64,000 nucleotides of DNA from Novosphingobium sp. PP1Y (GCF_000253255.1 NC_015580.1:1377001-1441000); one strand, 5' to 3'; positions 8,400-17,471 are shown, counted from the first letter of the stretch. The notes: a model not told the origin generated them from the sequence alone. A program made the numbers and translations.

Positions 8400-9281
8400 A
8401 TGATTGCAATCGCCGGCCCAAATCTGCCGATTGAACTGCTCAATGCGACCGGACGCAATTCCGGTGCGATCCGCTTCGATCCGGACCTGGAGACCCCGCT
8501 CGCCGACCGCTGGCTGGAAAACAAGTTCGCTCCCTGGGCGCGGAGCGTGCTGGAGAGCTGGGCGCAAGGGGCCTATGACGATCTCGACCAGGTGCTTTTC
8601 AGCCGCGCGGACGATACTTCGCAGCGCCTTTACTACTACGTCTGCGAACTCCAGCGCCTGGGGCAGCTGGGCGGCCCCGAAGCGATCATCCTCGACATTG
8701 CCAAGATCCCGCGGCGCACTAGCCTGGACCGGACTGTCGATAAGCTGCGCGAGATGGGCGAGCGGTTGGGCGTGAGCGAAGCGGATCTCGAAGAGGCCAT
8801 CGTCGCAAGCCACGATACAGCGGGCGGTGAGAGTGCAGAGCCGGGCGAGGGCCGCGTCTGCCTGCTGGCTGGGAGCAATCCGCCCGACATGCGTTTGCAC
8901 GATGCGGTCGCCAGGGCCGGATTTCGCGCTGCGGGGCGTACGCTCGCGCAGGAATGGGCCGACCTTGGCGCACCTGCAGAGCGCGGGAGCGGCAATCCCT
9001 ACGCCGCCCTCGGCCGCAAGCTTCATGTCCGTGCCGAAGGACCGCGCAGCTTTGCCGATCCGGCGGCGACGCTGCGCGCCGGACTTGCTGCAAGCGACGC
9101 TGCGGCAGTCGTCCTCTGGCGCATCGAGGAAGACGAGGCGCAGTGCTGGCACCTGCCGCACGAGCGCGCTGCGATCGAAGCCTCGGGCTTGCCCTCCCTC
9201 ATCCTCACTCGCCGCGATTGGCTGGGGCGCGACGGAGCCGCCGCGGAAATCGAGGCCTTTCTCATGGAGGTGAACGCATGA
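8400..9281 (+). CDS. Short 2-hydroxyacyl-CoA dehydratase family subunit without cluster cysteines
   Basis: The 293-residue protein resembles the HgdB/FldC/BcrC family (PF06050). An N-terminal half reads DLDQVLFSRADDTSQRLYYY, then CELQRLG and LDIAKIPRRTSLDRTVDKLR. A C-terminal half starts at RVCLLAGSNPP and ends IEAFLMEVNA. It is about 80-130 residues shorter than normal subunits. The Cys residues that hold the 4Fe-4S cluster are not present as a set; only scattered single Cys remain. It may therefore be the structural, cluster-free partner of the full-length subunit at 11359-12645. It overlaps the CoA-transferase start by four bases. The family call rests on pattern similarity and is less secure than that of its partner. 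Confidence 0.7.
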   Translation: MIAIAGPNLPIELLNATGRNSGAIRFDPDLETPLADRWLENKFAPWARSVLESWAQGAYDDLDQVLFSRADDTSQRLYYYVCELQRLGQLGGPEAIILDIAKIPRRTSLDRTVDKLREMGERLGVSEADLEEAIVASHDTAGGESAEPGEGRVCLLAGSNPPDMRLHDAVARAGFRAAGRTLAQEWADLGAPAERGSGNPYAALGRKLHVRAEGPRSFADPAATLRAGLAASDAAAVVLWRIEEDEAQCWHLPHERAAIEASGLPSLILTRRDWLGRDGAAAEIEAFLMEVNA

Positions 9282-11362
9282 GCCTGCTGGCCGGACATCG
9301 CGTGGCCGTGCTGGGCTCAATGCACGATCGTCCGCTTGCGCGCTATCTCGCCTCGCTTGGCGCCGAATTGGGCGGATCGGTGGAAGACGCATCGTTCGTG
9401 ATCGACGATCTTGGTCTTGAGGCGACCGCGGCTTTGGGAATCCCTGCCGATGCCGTCCACGTCTCGGTAACTGCCTTCGGCTCGGGTGGTCCGCGTTCGG
9501 CATGGCGCGGCGGGGAACTCGTGGCCTCAGCCATGGGCGGCGCGCTGCGCCTGACCGGCGAGCTAGGCGAGAAGCCGGTGAAGGAAGCGGGCGATGCCTG
9601 TACCTTTCACGCCGACATGGTCGCGGCGGCCGGAGCCATGGCGGCGCACTTCGCGCGTGGCACACATGGGCAGGGCCAGCACGTCGACGTATCGATCCAG
9701 CAAGTGGCGATGAGCCGCAACGTCAACGGCATCCTCGTATGGCAGTTTGACAAGCGCAAGCTCGATCGGGCCGGCGGGTGCATCGCTTATGGCCGCGCAA
9801 AAGTGCGGGTGATCTGGAAGCTCGCCGACGGCTGGTGTTTCCACGCGTTGATGACCGGGCGGCTGGGCGCGCCTGCGAACCGCGCACTGTCGCAATGGAT
9901 GGACGAGACCGGTTGCGACAATCCCATGCGCGAGGTCGACTGGCTGGCATACAACCGCTCGACCCTTCCGGCCGAGACGCGCGCCCAGTGGGAAGCGGCA
10001 ATGGCCCGCTTCTTCGCCGCGCGCACCAAGGCGGAGATTGCCGAGGAGGGCCGCCGCAGGGGCATCAACGCCTGCGTCGTGAACGAACCGTCCGATGTCC
10101 TGCATGATGCGCATCTCGCCGCCCGCGGCTTCCTCGATACGCCGAGCGGCTTGCCCGAGCGCTTTGCGCTCGTGCGGGACGGTGCCGCCGTTGCGGCTCC
10201 GGCAATCCATGCGGGCACGCGGTCCGGGCCGCTTTCCGGCGTCAGGATACTCGATTTCGCTTGGGCGCTGGTCGGCTCGATCACCACCAAGACGCTGGGC
10301 GATCTTGGTGCGGAAGTGGTCAAGATCGAGACCCGTAACCGGCCCGATCTTGCGCGCATGGACGTGCAGGTGGCGGCATCTTCGGCCACCAGTCTCGACG
10401 ACAAGCCGTGGTTCGCGAACCTCAATACCTCCAAGCGCAGTCTGACACTCGATCTCAAGCAACCTGCATCGCGCGAAGTGCTCGATCCCCTGGTGGACTG
10501 GGCGGACGTGGTGGTCGAGAACTTCTCGCCCGGGACGATGGCCAAGCTCGGGCTGGACTACGACCGGCTGGCGTCGCGCAATCCGGGTATCGTCATGGTT
10601 TCGGGGAGCGTCTTCGGCCAGACCGGTCCGCTGGCGCAGGAATGGGGTGTCGACGGAACCGGTGGAGCCTTGTCCGGCCGTACCTTCCTGACCGGCTATC
10701 CGGACGGTGAACCGGTCATACCGGGCGCGGTGCCCTACGGTGACGTGATCGTTCCCTACGTCATGGCAGGCCATGTGGCCGCGGCGCTGCAACGCCGCCG
10801 CGAGACCGGGCAGGGGGGTCACATCGATGCTTCCATGTATGAAATCTGCGTCCAGCAGATGCGCGATTTCCTGGCGATGGCGCGAGCGGGGCAGCATCCT
10901 CGGCGGCTGGGAAACGCCGATCCCGCAGTACCGTTCCAGGATGTCTTCCCCGCCGCGGGGCAAGACCGTTGGGTGGCAATCAGCGCCTTTACGCCTGAGG
11001 AGCACAGCCGCCTGTTGGAGATTGCCGGCCCCGACATCGCCGCCTGGACCTGCATTCGCGAGGACCACGCCATCGCCGCGCAGCTGCAGGCCGCGGGCAT
11101 AGCCGCCGGCGCATTGCAGGACTGCGAGGACCTGATCGAGCGCGATCCTCAGATCGCGACCCGCGAGGTCTTGTGGGACCTCGATCATCCGTTGCTCGGC
11201 AGGTTCGGGCACGTGGCGACGCCGATGCGTTTTTCGCGAGACCGGATGCAGCCTTTCCGCGCGCCGTCGATGGGCGAGCACAGTCATGAAATCGCCCGCA
11301 GTCTCTCGGGCCTCTCGGTGGCGGATATCGCCCGCCTCGATGACGACGGAGTATTCCATTGA
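9278..11362 (+). CDS. Double-domain family III (CaiB/BaiF) CoA-transferase
   Basis: ATG 9278 overlaps the previous stop and gives 694 residues, about twice a single CaiB/BaiF domain, so two tandem domains are fused. The C-terminal half starts at GVRILDFAWALVGSITTKTL and has DLGAEVVKIE, NLNTSKRSLTLDLK and VVENFSPGTMAKLGLDY. Asp489 in PYGDV is in register with TGQGG, matching the catalytic Asp of formyl-CoA transferase. In the N-terminal half the equivalent GD (GDACTFHAD) is three residues out of register, and the first 60 residues are degenerate, so that half may be non-catalytic. Such enzymes move CoA between acids. Context suggests it activates the acid taken up by the TRAP system. Confidence 0.9.
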   Translation: MSLLAGHRVAVLGSMHDRPLARYLASLGAELGGSVEDASFVIDDLGLEATAALGIPADAVHVSVTAFGSGGPRSAWRGGELVASAMGGALRLTGELGEKPVKEAGDACTFHADMVAAAGAMAAHFARGTHGQGQHVDVSIQQVAMSRNVNGILVWQFDKRKLDRAGGCIAYGRAKVRVIWKLADGWCFHALMTGRLGAPANRALSQWMDETGCDNPMREVDWLAYNRSTLPAETRAQWEAAMARFFAARTKAEIAEEGRRRGINACVVNEPSDVLHDAHLAARGFLDTPSGLPERFALVRDGAAVAAPAIHAGTRSGPLSGVRILDFAWALVGSITTKTLGDLGAEVVKIETRNRPDLARMDVQVAASSATSLDDKPWFANLNTSKRSLTLDLKQPASREVLDPLVDWADVVVENFSPGTMAKLGLDYDRLASRNPGIVMVSGSVFGQTGPLAQEWGVDGTGGALSGRTFLTGYPDGEPVIPGAVPYGDVIVPYVMAGHVAAALQRRRETGQGGHIDASMYEICVQQMRDFLAMARAGQHPRRLGNADPAVPFQDVFPAAGQDRWVAISAFTPEEHSRLLEIAGPDIAAWTCIREDHAIAAQLQAAGIAAGALQDCEDLIERDPQIATREVLWDLDHPLLGRFGHVATPMRFSRDRMQPFRAPSMGEHSHEIARSLSGLSVADIARLDDDGVFH

Positions 11363-12645
11363 GCCAATCCGCCAACCAGCGCAGCCGCAAGGTTCTTGCC
11401 TGTACCGAAAAGGCAACGGCCTACCAGAAGGCTTTCGGCCAGGACCTGCGCCGCCGCGTCGTCGACGATCAGGAACCCTACGCCATCGTCCAGGCCGACA
11501 CACCGCACGAGCTGTTTCACGCGATGGGCATTCCCATCGTCACGAACCAGTGGTGGTCCGCCTACATTTCCGCCAAGCAGCTTTCCGGCCGCTATTTCGA
11601 TGCCATGGTGGACAAGGGCTTTCCCGCCAATAGCTGCAAGTATTGCTCGCTCGGCCTTGCCTGCACGCTCGCCAACGAACCGGAGACAGCGCCCTGGGGT
11701 GGGCTGCCGACCCCGACGGTGCTGGTCGCGCGGTTGACCTGCGATTGCATCCAGCATGTCTTCGGCCTTTGGGCGAAGGAACTGGGCAGCGAGTTCTTCC
11801 CCATGGAAGCGCCCGCCTGGGAGCATAAGGAAGAGGATTGGTACGCAAACGCCAAGGCCGACTGGGAACGCATCTACCAGCCCGATCGGATCGCGCAGAT
11901 GGTGCGGGAGATGGAAGACCTGATCGCCCTGCTGGAAGAACGCACGGGCCGTAAGTTCGACGCCGCCAGGTTCGAGACGCTGATGGAGCGGATCAACGAA
12001 CAGGAGGGCTATATCTGGGAAGCCGCCCGCGCCATCGGCGAGGCGCGGCCGTGTCCGGTCTCCATTGCCGAGCAGATGCCCAATACGATGATCCCGCAGT
12101 GGCATCGCGGATCGGATTGGGCAGTTGCCCATGCCCGCGAATTCCGGGACGAGGTTCTGGAGCGGATTGCGAAGGGGCAGGGCGCCGCTGCGCAGGAGCG
12201 TCTGCGCCTGATGTGGATCGGCGCGGGGGTATGGCACGATCCCGGGTTCTACCAGGCGCTTGAGGAAAATCTCGGCGCGGTATTCGTCTGGTCGATGTAC
12301 ATGCCCTTTGCCGGGCCCGCTTATATCCGCGATATCAAGGGGCGGCCGATGGAGGCCCTCGCCAGCCGCGTTGCCTCGATGAATGAAACGCTGCACCTGC
12401 CGCCGTGGATGAGCGGCTGGATGACCGCGGAAGCCGAGCGCTGCGGGATCGATGCGGCGGTGATCCTGCTCCCGCCTGACAACCGCCTCTCGCAATCGGG
12501 CACGAAGCTGACCGCGCTGGCGCTGGAGAAGGCCGGCGTACCTGTACTGATGATTGATGCCGACATGGTCGACGCCAAGATCTGGGATCATGACCGGATG
12601 GTCGCGATGGTCGAGGACTTTCTGCGGGACAAGGGGCTGGCATGA
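11359..12645 (+). CDS. 2-hydroxyacyl-CoA dehydratase / benzoyl-CoA reductase family subunit
   Basis: The start is TTG 11359, overlapping the previous stop (TTGA), giving 428 residues, the size of HgdB or BcrB. Residues 48-60 (TPHELFHAMGIPI) match the family N-terminal signature. Cys93, Cys96 and Cys102 (SCKYCSLGLAC), plus Cys128 and Cys130 (TCDC), are candidate 4Fe-4S ligands. Known members are FldB/C, HgdA/B and BcrB/C, which dehydrate 2-hydroxyacyl-CoA or reduce aromatic-CoA at very low potential and need an ATP-driven activase; none is visible in this window. These enzymes are oxygen-sensitive, which is odd beside Rieske oxygenases. It is coupled to DctP by a four-base overlap. Confidence 0.88.
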   Translation: MSQSANQRSRKVLACTEKATAYQKAFGQDLRRRVVDDQEPYAIVQADTPHELFHAMGIPIVTNQWWSAYISAKQLSGRYFDAMVDKGFPANSCKYCSLGLACTLANEPETAPWGGLPTPTVLVARLTCDCIQHVFGLWAKELGSEFFPMEAPAWEHKEEDWYANAKADWERIYQPDRIAQMVREMEDLIALLEERTGRKFDAARFETLMERINEQEGYIWEAARAIGEARPCPVSIAEQMPNTMIPQWHRGSDWAVAHAREFRDEVLERIAKGQGAAAQERLRLMWIGAGVWHDPGFYQALEENLGAVFVWSMYMPFAGPAYIRDIKGRPMEALASRVASMNETLHLPPWMSGWMTAEAERCGIDAAVILLPPDNRLSQSGTKLTALALEKAGVPVLMIDADMVDAKIWDHDRMVAMVEDFLRDKGLA

Positions 12646-13673
12646 AGCGGTTGGCCGCCTTGCTGGCGCTGGCCTTGCTGGCGTCCTGTTCCCGGCCCTT
12701 GCCCCAGGGCGTGACCGAGCTGGTCTATGCCTCCCCTTATCCGCCTTCGCATCCCTTTAGCCGGGCCGACCAGCGCTGGATCGACTTTGTCGAGAAGCGC
12801 TCGGGTGGCAAGCTGGTGATCCGCCCGATCTGGTCGGGGGCCTTGTTGTCTTCCGACATGTCGATGGAGGAGATCCGTCATGGGGTGGCCGACATAGGCC
12901 TGATCACCCCGATCTATTCGCGCGGCGGCACGCATCTGCTTCGCACGCAGACGGGCTTCTACAGCGGGGCGGATACGATTGAATCGCAGCTCTCGCTTTA
13001 TCATTGCATGGCGAGTGCAGTGCCCGAGTTCTCGCGCGAGCTGACCGGGCTGAAAGTGCTGGCCGTGCAGGGCGGGGTGCTGCCCGGCATCCTGACGCGC
13101 AACCGCAAGGTCGAGCATCTCGCAGACCTCAAGGGCCTGCGCATAAGGGCGCCGACCGAACTGCTGCCGATTCTGCAGGCACTCGGTGCCGATCCGGTCG
13201 ACTTGCCGATGGGCGAGGTTTACAGCGCCCTTGCCAAGGGGGTGATAGACGGCGTCGTCGCTCCACCCGATACCTTGCGTTCGCTTCATTTCGCGGAAGT
13301 GACGCGTTATTTCTTCGAACTGCGCATCCCGCGCGGTGCCTATCCCGGGCGCGCCATGGACCTCGATGCCTGGAACGCGCTTGATCCTTCGCAGCGGGAA
13401 ATCCTGGAAGAAGGCATTGGTGTCTGGGAGCAGGCGCTTGCCCAGGAGAACCGCGCTGCTGCAGCGGCAGGCAAGGCGGCGGGGCGCGGGATCATTGTCG
13501 ACAGTCCGGCCGAACCAGCTGAACAGGCGCGGTTCGAGGCCCTTTATCTGCGCGAGGCAAAACAGACCGCGCGCTCGCTCGAACAATACGGAATCAATGG
13601 AATGAAAGCCTATCGCGTGGCTCGCGAAAGTCTTGTCGCCCGCAATCGGGTCAAGTGTGGAGGTCGCTCATGA
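12642..13673 (+). CDS. TRAP transporter solute-binding lipoprotein (DctP-type)
   Basis: The 343-residue protein begins with a lipoprotein signal peptide whose lipobox is LASC (Cys16), so it is probably anchored to a membrane rather than free in the periplasm. The mature part follows the DctP pattern: YASPYPPSHPFSRAD, FVEKRSGGKLVIRPIWSGAL, IRHGVADIGLITPIY and LKGLRIRAPTELL. The Arg in LRIRAP is at the position of the conserved carboxylate-binding Arg, consistent with an acidic substrate. It completes the TRAP set with DctQ and DctM, although three enzyme genes separate them. ATG 12642 overlaps the dehydratase stop and the gene overlaps the next CoA-transferase by four bases. Confidence 0.93.
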   Translation: MKRLAALLALALLASCSRPLPQGVTELVYASPYPPSHPFSRADQRWIDFVEKRSGGKLVIRPIWSGALLSSDMSMEEIRHGVADIGLITPIYSRGGTHLLRTQTGFYSGADTIESQLSLYHCMASAVPEFSRELTGLKVLAVQGGVLPGILTRNRKVEHLADLKGLRIRAPTELLPILQALGADPVDLPMGEVYSALAKGVIDGVVAPPDTLRSLHFAEVTRYFFELRIPRGAYPGRAMDLDAWNALDPSQREILEEGIGVWEQALAQENRAAAAAGKAAGRGIIVDSPAEPAEQARFEALYLREAKQTARSLEQYGINGMKAYRVARESLVARNRVKCGGRS

Positions 13674-14827
13674 CGCAGCCGCTAGCCGGGATGAGGGTGG
13701 CCGATTTCAGCCATGTCATGGCGGGCCCCTTCGCCAGCCACCTGCTGCGCCTGATGGGCGCGGAAGTGATCAAGATCGAATCTCCCAATGGGGATCAGTT
13801 TCGCAACTACGGCTCGAACCGCCAGTACGATGGAATGAGCCCGGCCTTTATCGCGGCCAATGTTGGCAAGAAGAGCATTGCGCTTGACCTGAAGGACCCG
13901 AAGGACATTGAAATTGCGCGGGAAATCGTCGCGCGCAGCGACGTACTACTGGAGAACTTCAGACCCGGCGTGATCGCCCGCCTCGGCTTCGGATACGAAG
14001 CGGTGCGGGCCATTCGGCCCGGTATCGTCTTCTGTTCCGTCTCGGGATATGGCCAGGACAGCCCGCAACGCGACTGGCCCGCCATCGATAATATCGTTCA
14101 GGCGACGAGCGGTATGATGATGCTGAGCGGCGCGGAGGGCGATCCGCCAGTGCGCGTGGGCTTCCCCATCGTCGATACGCTGACTGGCCAGACCGCGGCT
14201 GTCGCGATCCTGGGCGCGCTGTTGCAGCGAGAGCGGACCGGCGAGGGTGCCTATATCGACGTATCGATGCTCGACGCGAGCCTGGCCTTCATGACTTCCG
14301 CACTTACGCCTTATCTCGTGACCGGTAGCCCGCTGCGGCGGCTCGGCAACACCGGCTACAGCGAATTGCCGACCGCTGCGCTCTACGAAACGCGCGACGG
14401 GCGGCACGTCTCGCTTGGCGTAGTGCAGGAGAACCAGTTCGCCGCGCTCGCACGCGAACTCGGGCGGCAGGACTGGCTCAGCGATCCGCGCTACGCCACG
14501 GCCGATGCGCGCCGGACCAACTTCGATGCGATGCACGGGGAACTGGCAGCGATCTTCCTGACTCGCGATTCCGGCGATTGGGAACGGGACCTTAGCAATG
14601 CAGGCATCCCTTGCGGCAAGATCCGCCGGGTCGGTGAAGCGGCGAGCCTCGCCACCCCCGACGCGCTGATGGAGATGTCGATCGCGGGTTTGCCGGGAGG
14701 CGACCGGGTCTCGGTACCCAACGCGGGTTTCCGCATGCGGCCGGGGCAACCGGGTACGAACGAGGCTCCGCCGACAATTGATCAACACCGGGAGGAGATA
14801 CTGCAATGGCTGGCATCCGGGCAATGA
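13670..14827 (+). CDS. Family III (CaiB/BaiF) CoA-transferase
   Basis: I start at ATG 13670, which overlaps the DctP stop and follows a GTGGAGG ribosome site; an upstream GTG at 13655 is less likely. The 385-residue single-domain enzyme has MRVADFSHVMAGPFASHLLR, MGAEVIKIE, LLENFRPGVIARLGF and an Asp in PIVDTLTG, which is in register with RTGEG as in formyl-CoA transferase. It is the second CoA-transferase of the operon and a closer match to classical members than the fused one. The pair may act as donor and acceptor subunits, or on successive acids. It is followed by the hydrolase gene with a 22-base overlap. Confidence 0.93.
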   Translation: MTQPLAGMRVADFSHVMAGPFASHLLRLMGAEVIKIESPNGDQFRNYGSNRQYDGMSPAFIAANVGKKSIALDLKDPKDIEIAREIVARSDVLLENFRPGVIARLGFGYEAVRAIRPGIVFCSVSGYGQDSPQRDWPAIDNIVQATSGMMMLSGAEGDPPVRVGFPIVDTLTGQTAAVAILGALLQRERTGEGAYIDVSMLDASLAFMTSALTPYLVTGSPLRRLGNTGYSELPTAALYETRDGRHVSLGVVQENQFAALARELGRQDWLSDPRYATADARRTNFDAMHGELAAIFLTRDSGDWERDLSNAGIPCGKIRRVGEAASLATPDALMEMSIAGLPGGDRVSVPNAGFRMRPGQPGTNEAPPTIDQHREEILQWLASGQ

Positions 14828-17463
14828 CAGGTGAATTCCGGGTGGGCCGTGCGCATCGGCTTTGGCGCAGGACGACCGTGTTTCTCTCCGCTTTGGCCGC
14901 CGGCTCCCTTGTTGTCGCTTCGGGCGTGCGGGCCGAAGACTATCCCGATTACACGCGCAGTTCCTTCTATGTGCCGGTCAGGGACGGCACGAAACTGGCC
15001 ATGAACGTCTATCGTCCCGCCAATGCAGACGGCGTCACAGACGAGAAACTGCCGGTGATCTTCGCCTTCACGCCCTATCGCGCACGCTACAAGGACAAGG
15101 ACGGCAAGATCGTCGAGGCCGCACTGGGCGACCAGTTGGCCCTGCGCTCGCTGCTGCGGGCAGGCTATGTCGTCGCCGTGGCCGACATCCGCGGCAAAGG
15201 GGCCTCCTTCGGCCATCGCCGCGGCTTCCAGGACCGTACCGAGGCGCGCGACGGATACGACCTCGTCGAGTGGCTGGCGCACCAGCCATTTTCCAGCGGC
15301 AAGGTCGGAATGATCGGCTGTTCCTATCTGGGCGGCACGACGATGCACACGGTCAGTACCGCGCCGCCCTCGCTCAAGGCCGCGTTCATTGGCGCGACCG
15401 ATTGGGACAAATATGCCTTCGTGCGCCGGGGCGGCCTGACCGCGCAGTTCAATACCCGGCCTGACGAGCCGCCGACGGTCGATCTTGCCAGCGTGCCGGT
15501 CGACGCCGATCCCGACGGTGCGATGCTGCGCAAGGCCGTGGCGGAGCATGCCGCGAACACTTCGATGGGCGGTCTGTGGTACTCCATGCCCTATCGTGAC
15601 AGCGTGTCGCCGCTGACGGGCAACGACTTCTGGAACGAAGTGGCGATCTGGCGCTACGCCGATGCGATCCGCAAGTCGGGCATTGCGACCTACATGTGGG
15701 GGAACTGGAAGGACGAACCGACGAGCCAGGTCCTGGTTGCCGCGAAGAACCTTGGCAGTCGGCTCTTGGTGGGCCCCGGGAGCCACTGCGTGCCGCCGCC
15801 GGGCTTCGATTTCACCGGGGAGATCACGCGCTATTTCGATTACTACCTGAAGGGCGCTGACAACGGATTTTCCGCGCAGCCGCCGGTGACATTCTGGTCG
15901 GCCGACGGCAATGCCGAGGGTCACTACGTGCGACAGGACGCCTTGCCTGGCGCCGGTTCGACCACCTGGTCGTGGTATCTGAATGGGGGCGACATGGATG
16001 GCGCGCGCGCGCTTTCTTCCCGCCCCGGTGAAAGCGGTACGGACCGGTTCACGGTCGATTATGATGTAGCCAATGACGCTTATTTCGCGTTCTGGCCCGA
16101 ACCGCTCGACGCCCATGGGATTACTTATACCAGTGCCCCGCTCGAGCATCCGGTGGACCTGCTCGGCTATCCGCTGGCGCATCTGCAGTTGCAGTCGGAC
16201 CGTCCCGATGCCGATGTCTTCGTCTATTTGGAGGAAGTATCTCCGGGCGGGGCGGCGCAAGTGCTTTCGTTCGGGCGGCTTAAGCTGTCGCACCGCGCGA
16301 TCGCTCCGGCGCCATGGGACAACCTCGGACTGCCCTGGCATAGCGGACTGCGCAAGGACGTCTCGCCGCTGGGCAAGGGCGAGACCGCTCGCATGGAAAT
16401 CGCCATGATGCCGCTCTCTCACCGCATCGAGCCGGGTTATCGGCTGCGCTTCGTGATGACCGGAGCAGATCCGCGTCAGCGCAACCTGGCCGAGGTGCGG
16501 CAGGACCCGCCGCCGGTGCTGGAAATCGAGCGCGGCTGGCAGTCCGGCTCGCGCATAGACCTGCCGCTGCGCGAACCGCACGACGCTGCCATTTCCGGCC
16601 AGATCGGCGGGCCGGGTGGGCGCGGCACCTATCCGGCGGTGGCGCAGGCACGCGCCGATGCGCCGGGCTATACGATCTATCGTCCGCAAGTTCTGCCGGA
16701 AGGAAAACTGCCGCTCGTCCTGTGGGGCAATGGCGGCTGCCGCGACGACGGGTTGAGCGCCGGACATGCGCTCAAGGAATTCGCCAGCCACGGCTATCTC
16801 GTTATCGCCAACGGCGCCCCGCGCCAGGAGCGCCCGGTGCTTGCCGCCCTGCCGCAGCCGGGTGAGGGGCCCATGCGCATGCCGACCGAGGCCGAGCGCA
16901 AGGCCGACGAAACCTCGGCCGCGCAAATGCTTGACGCGATCGACTGGGCCGAACGCGTCAATGCCGATCCAGCCGATCCGCTATACGGTCATATCGATAC
17001 GACGCGGATCGCCGCCACGGGGCATAGCTGCGGTGGCTTGCAGGCGCTGGCCGCGGGCGCCGATCCGCGCGTCGACACGGTGATCGCCTTCGGCAGCGGG
17101 GTTTACAATCGAACCGGGTCGGGCCTGAGCGGGGTGAAGATCGTCAAGGACGACCTCAAGCGGCTGCACACGCCCGTCGCCTATATCCTGGGCGGTCCGA
17201 CCGACATTGCCTATCCCAACGGCACCGACGACTTCGCGCGGATTGCACATGTCCCGGTGATGCTGGCAAATCTGCCGGTCGGCCATGGCGGGACGCTTGC
17301 GCTGGCCGATGGTGGCGAATGGGCGCGCGTGGGTGCCACATGGCTGAACTGGCAGTTGAAGGGCGACAGGCAGGCCGGACTGATGTTTACCGGGCAAGAC
17401 TGCGGGCTTTGCAAGACGCCTGGCTGGACTGTGAAGCGAAAGCAATTTCCCGCGAAGCCGTGA
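14806..17463 (+). CDS. Secreted CocE/NonD-type hydrolase fused to a second alpha/beta hydrolase
   Basis: I start at ATG 14806 because GGAGGAG lies eight bases upstream; ATG 14824 would give a four-base overlap but has no ribosome site. The protein has 885 residues. After a signal peptide (RRTTVFLSALAAGSLVVASG), an X-Pro dipeptidyl-peptidase/CocE domain has the nucleophile Ser in GCSYLGGTTM at about residue 170, followed by the jelly-roll X-Pro C-terminal part. From about residue 620 a separate hydrolase begins (LPLVLWGNGGCRDDG) with its own nucleophile in TGHSCGGLQALA. Two hydrolases in one polypeptide suggest stepwise ester or amide cleavage in the periplasm before TRAP uptake. Last gene of the operon. 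Confidence 0.9.
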   Translation: MAGIRAMTGEFRVGRAHRLWRRTTVFLSALAAGSLVVASGVRAEDYPDYTRSSFYVPVRDGTKLAMNVYRPANADGVTDEKLPVIFAFTPYRARYKDKDGKIVEAALGDQLALRSLLRAGYVVAVADIRGKGASFGHRRGFQDRTEARDGYDLVEWLAHQPFSSGKVGMIGCSYLGGTTMHTVSTAPPSLKAAFIGATDWDKYAFVRRGGLTAQFNTRPDEPPTVDLASVPVDADPDGAMLRKAVAEHAANTSMGGLWYSMPYRDSVSPLTGNDFWNEVAIWRYADAIRKSGIATYMWGNWKDEPTSQVLVAAKNLGSRLLVGPGSHCVPPPGFDFTGEITRYFDYYLKGADNGFSAQPPVTFWSADGNAEGHYVRQDALPGAGSTTWSWYLNGGDMDGARALSSRPGESGTDRFTVDYDVANDAYFAFWPEPLDAHGITYTSAPLEHPVDLLGYPLAHLQLQSDRPDADVFVYLEEVSPGGAAQVLSFGRLKLSHRAIAPAPWDNLGLPWHSGLRKDVSPLGKGETARMEIAMMPLSHRIEPGYRLRFVMTGADPRQRNLAEVRQDPPPVLEIERGWQSGSRIDLPLREPHDAAISGQIGGPGGRGTYPAVAQARADAPGYTIYRPQVLPEGKLPLVLWGNGGCRDDGLSAGHALKEFASHGYLVIANGAPRQERPVLAALPQPGEGPMRMPTEAERKADETSAAQMLDAIDWAERVNADPADPLYGHIDTTRIAATGHSCGGLQALAAGADPRVDTVIAFGSGVYNRTGSGLSGVKIVKDDLKRLHTPVAYILGGPTDIAYPNGTDDFARIAHVPVMLANLPVGHGGTLALADGGEWARVGATWLNWQLKGDRQAGLMFTGQDCGLCKTPGWTVKRKQFPAKP

Positions 17464-17471
17464 TCCCTTCT

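Noticed and set aside
8121..9665. Minus-strand open frame of 514 residues
   Set aside because: It spans the DctM end, the dehydratase-like gene and the CoA-transferase start on the other strand, all with clear family motifs and coupled overlaps.
9563..11503. Minus-strand open frame of 646 residues
   Set aside because: It is the mirror of the CaiB/BaiF fusion gene; Arg- and His-rich without a known fold.
14782..16926. Minus-strand open frame of 714 residues
   Set aside because: Antisense to the CocE-type hydrolase gene, which has two nucleophile motifs and a signal peptide; the antisense frame has no motifs.
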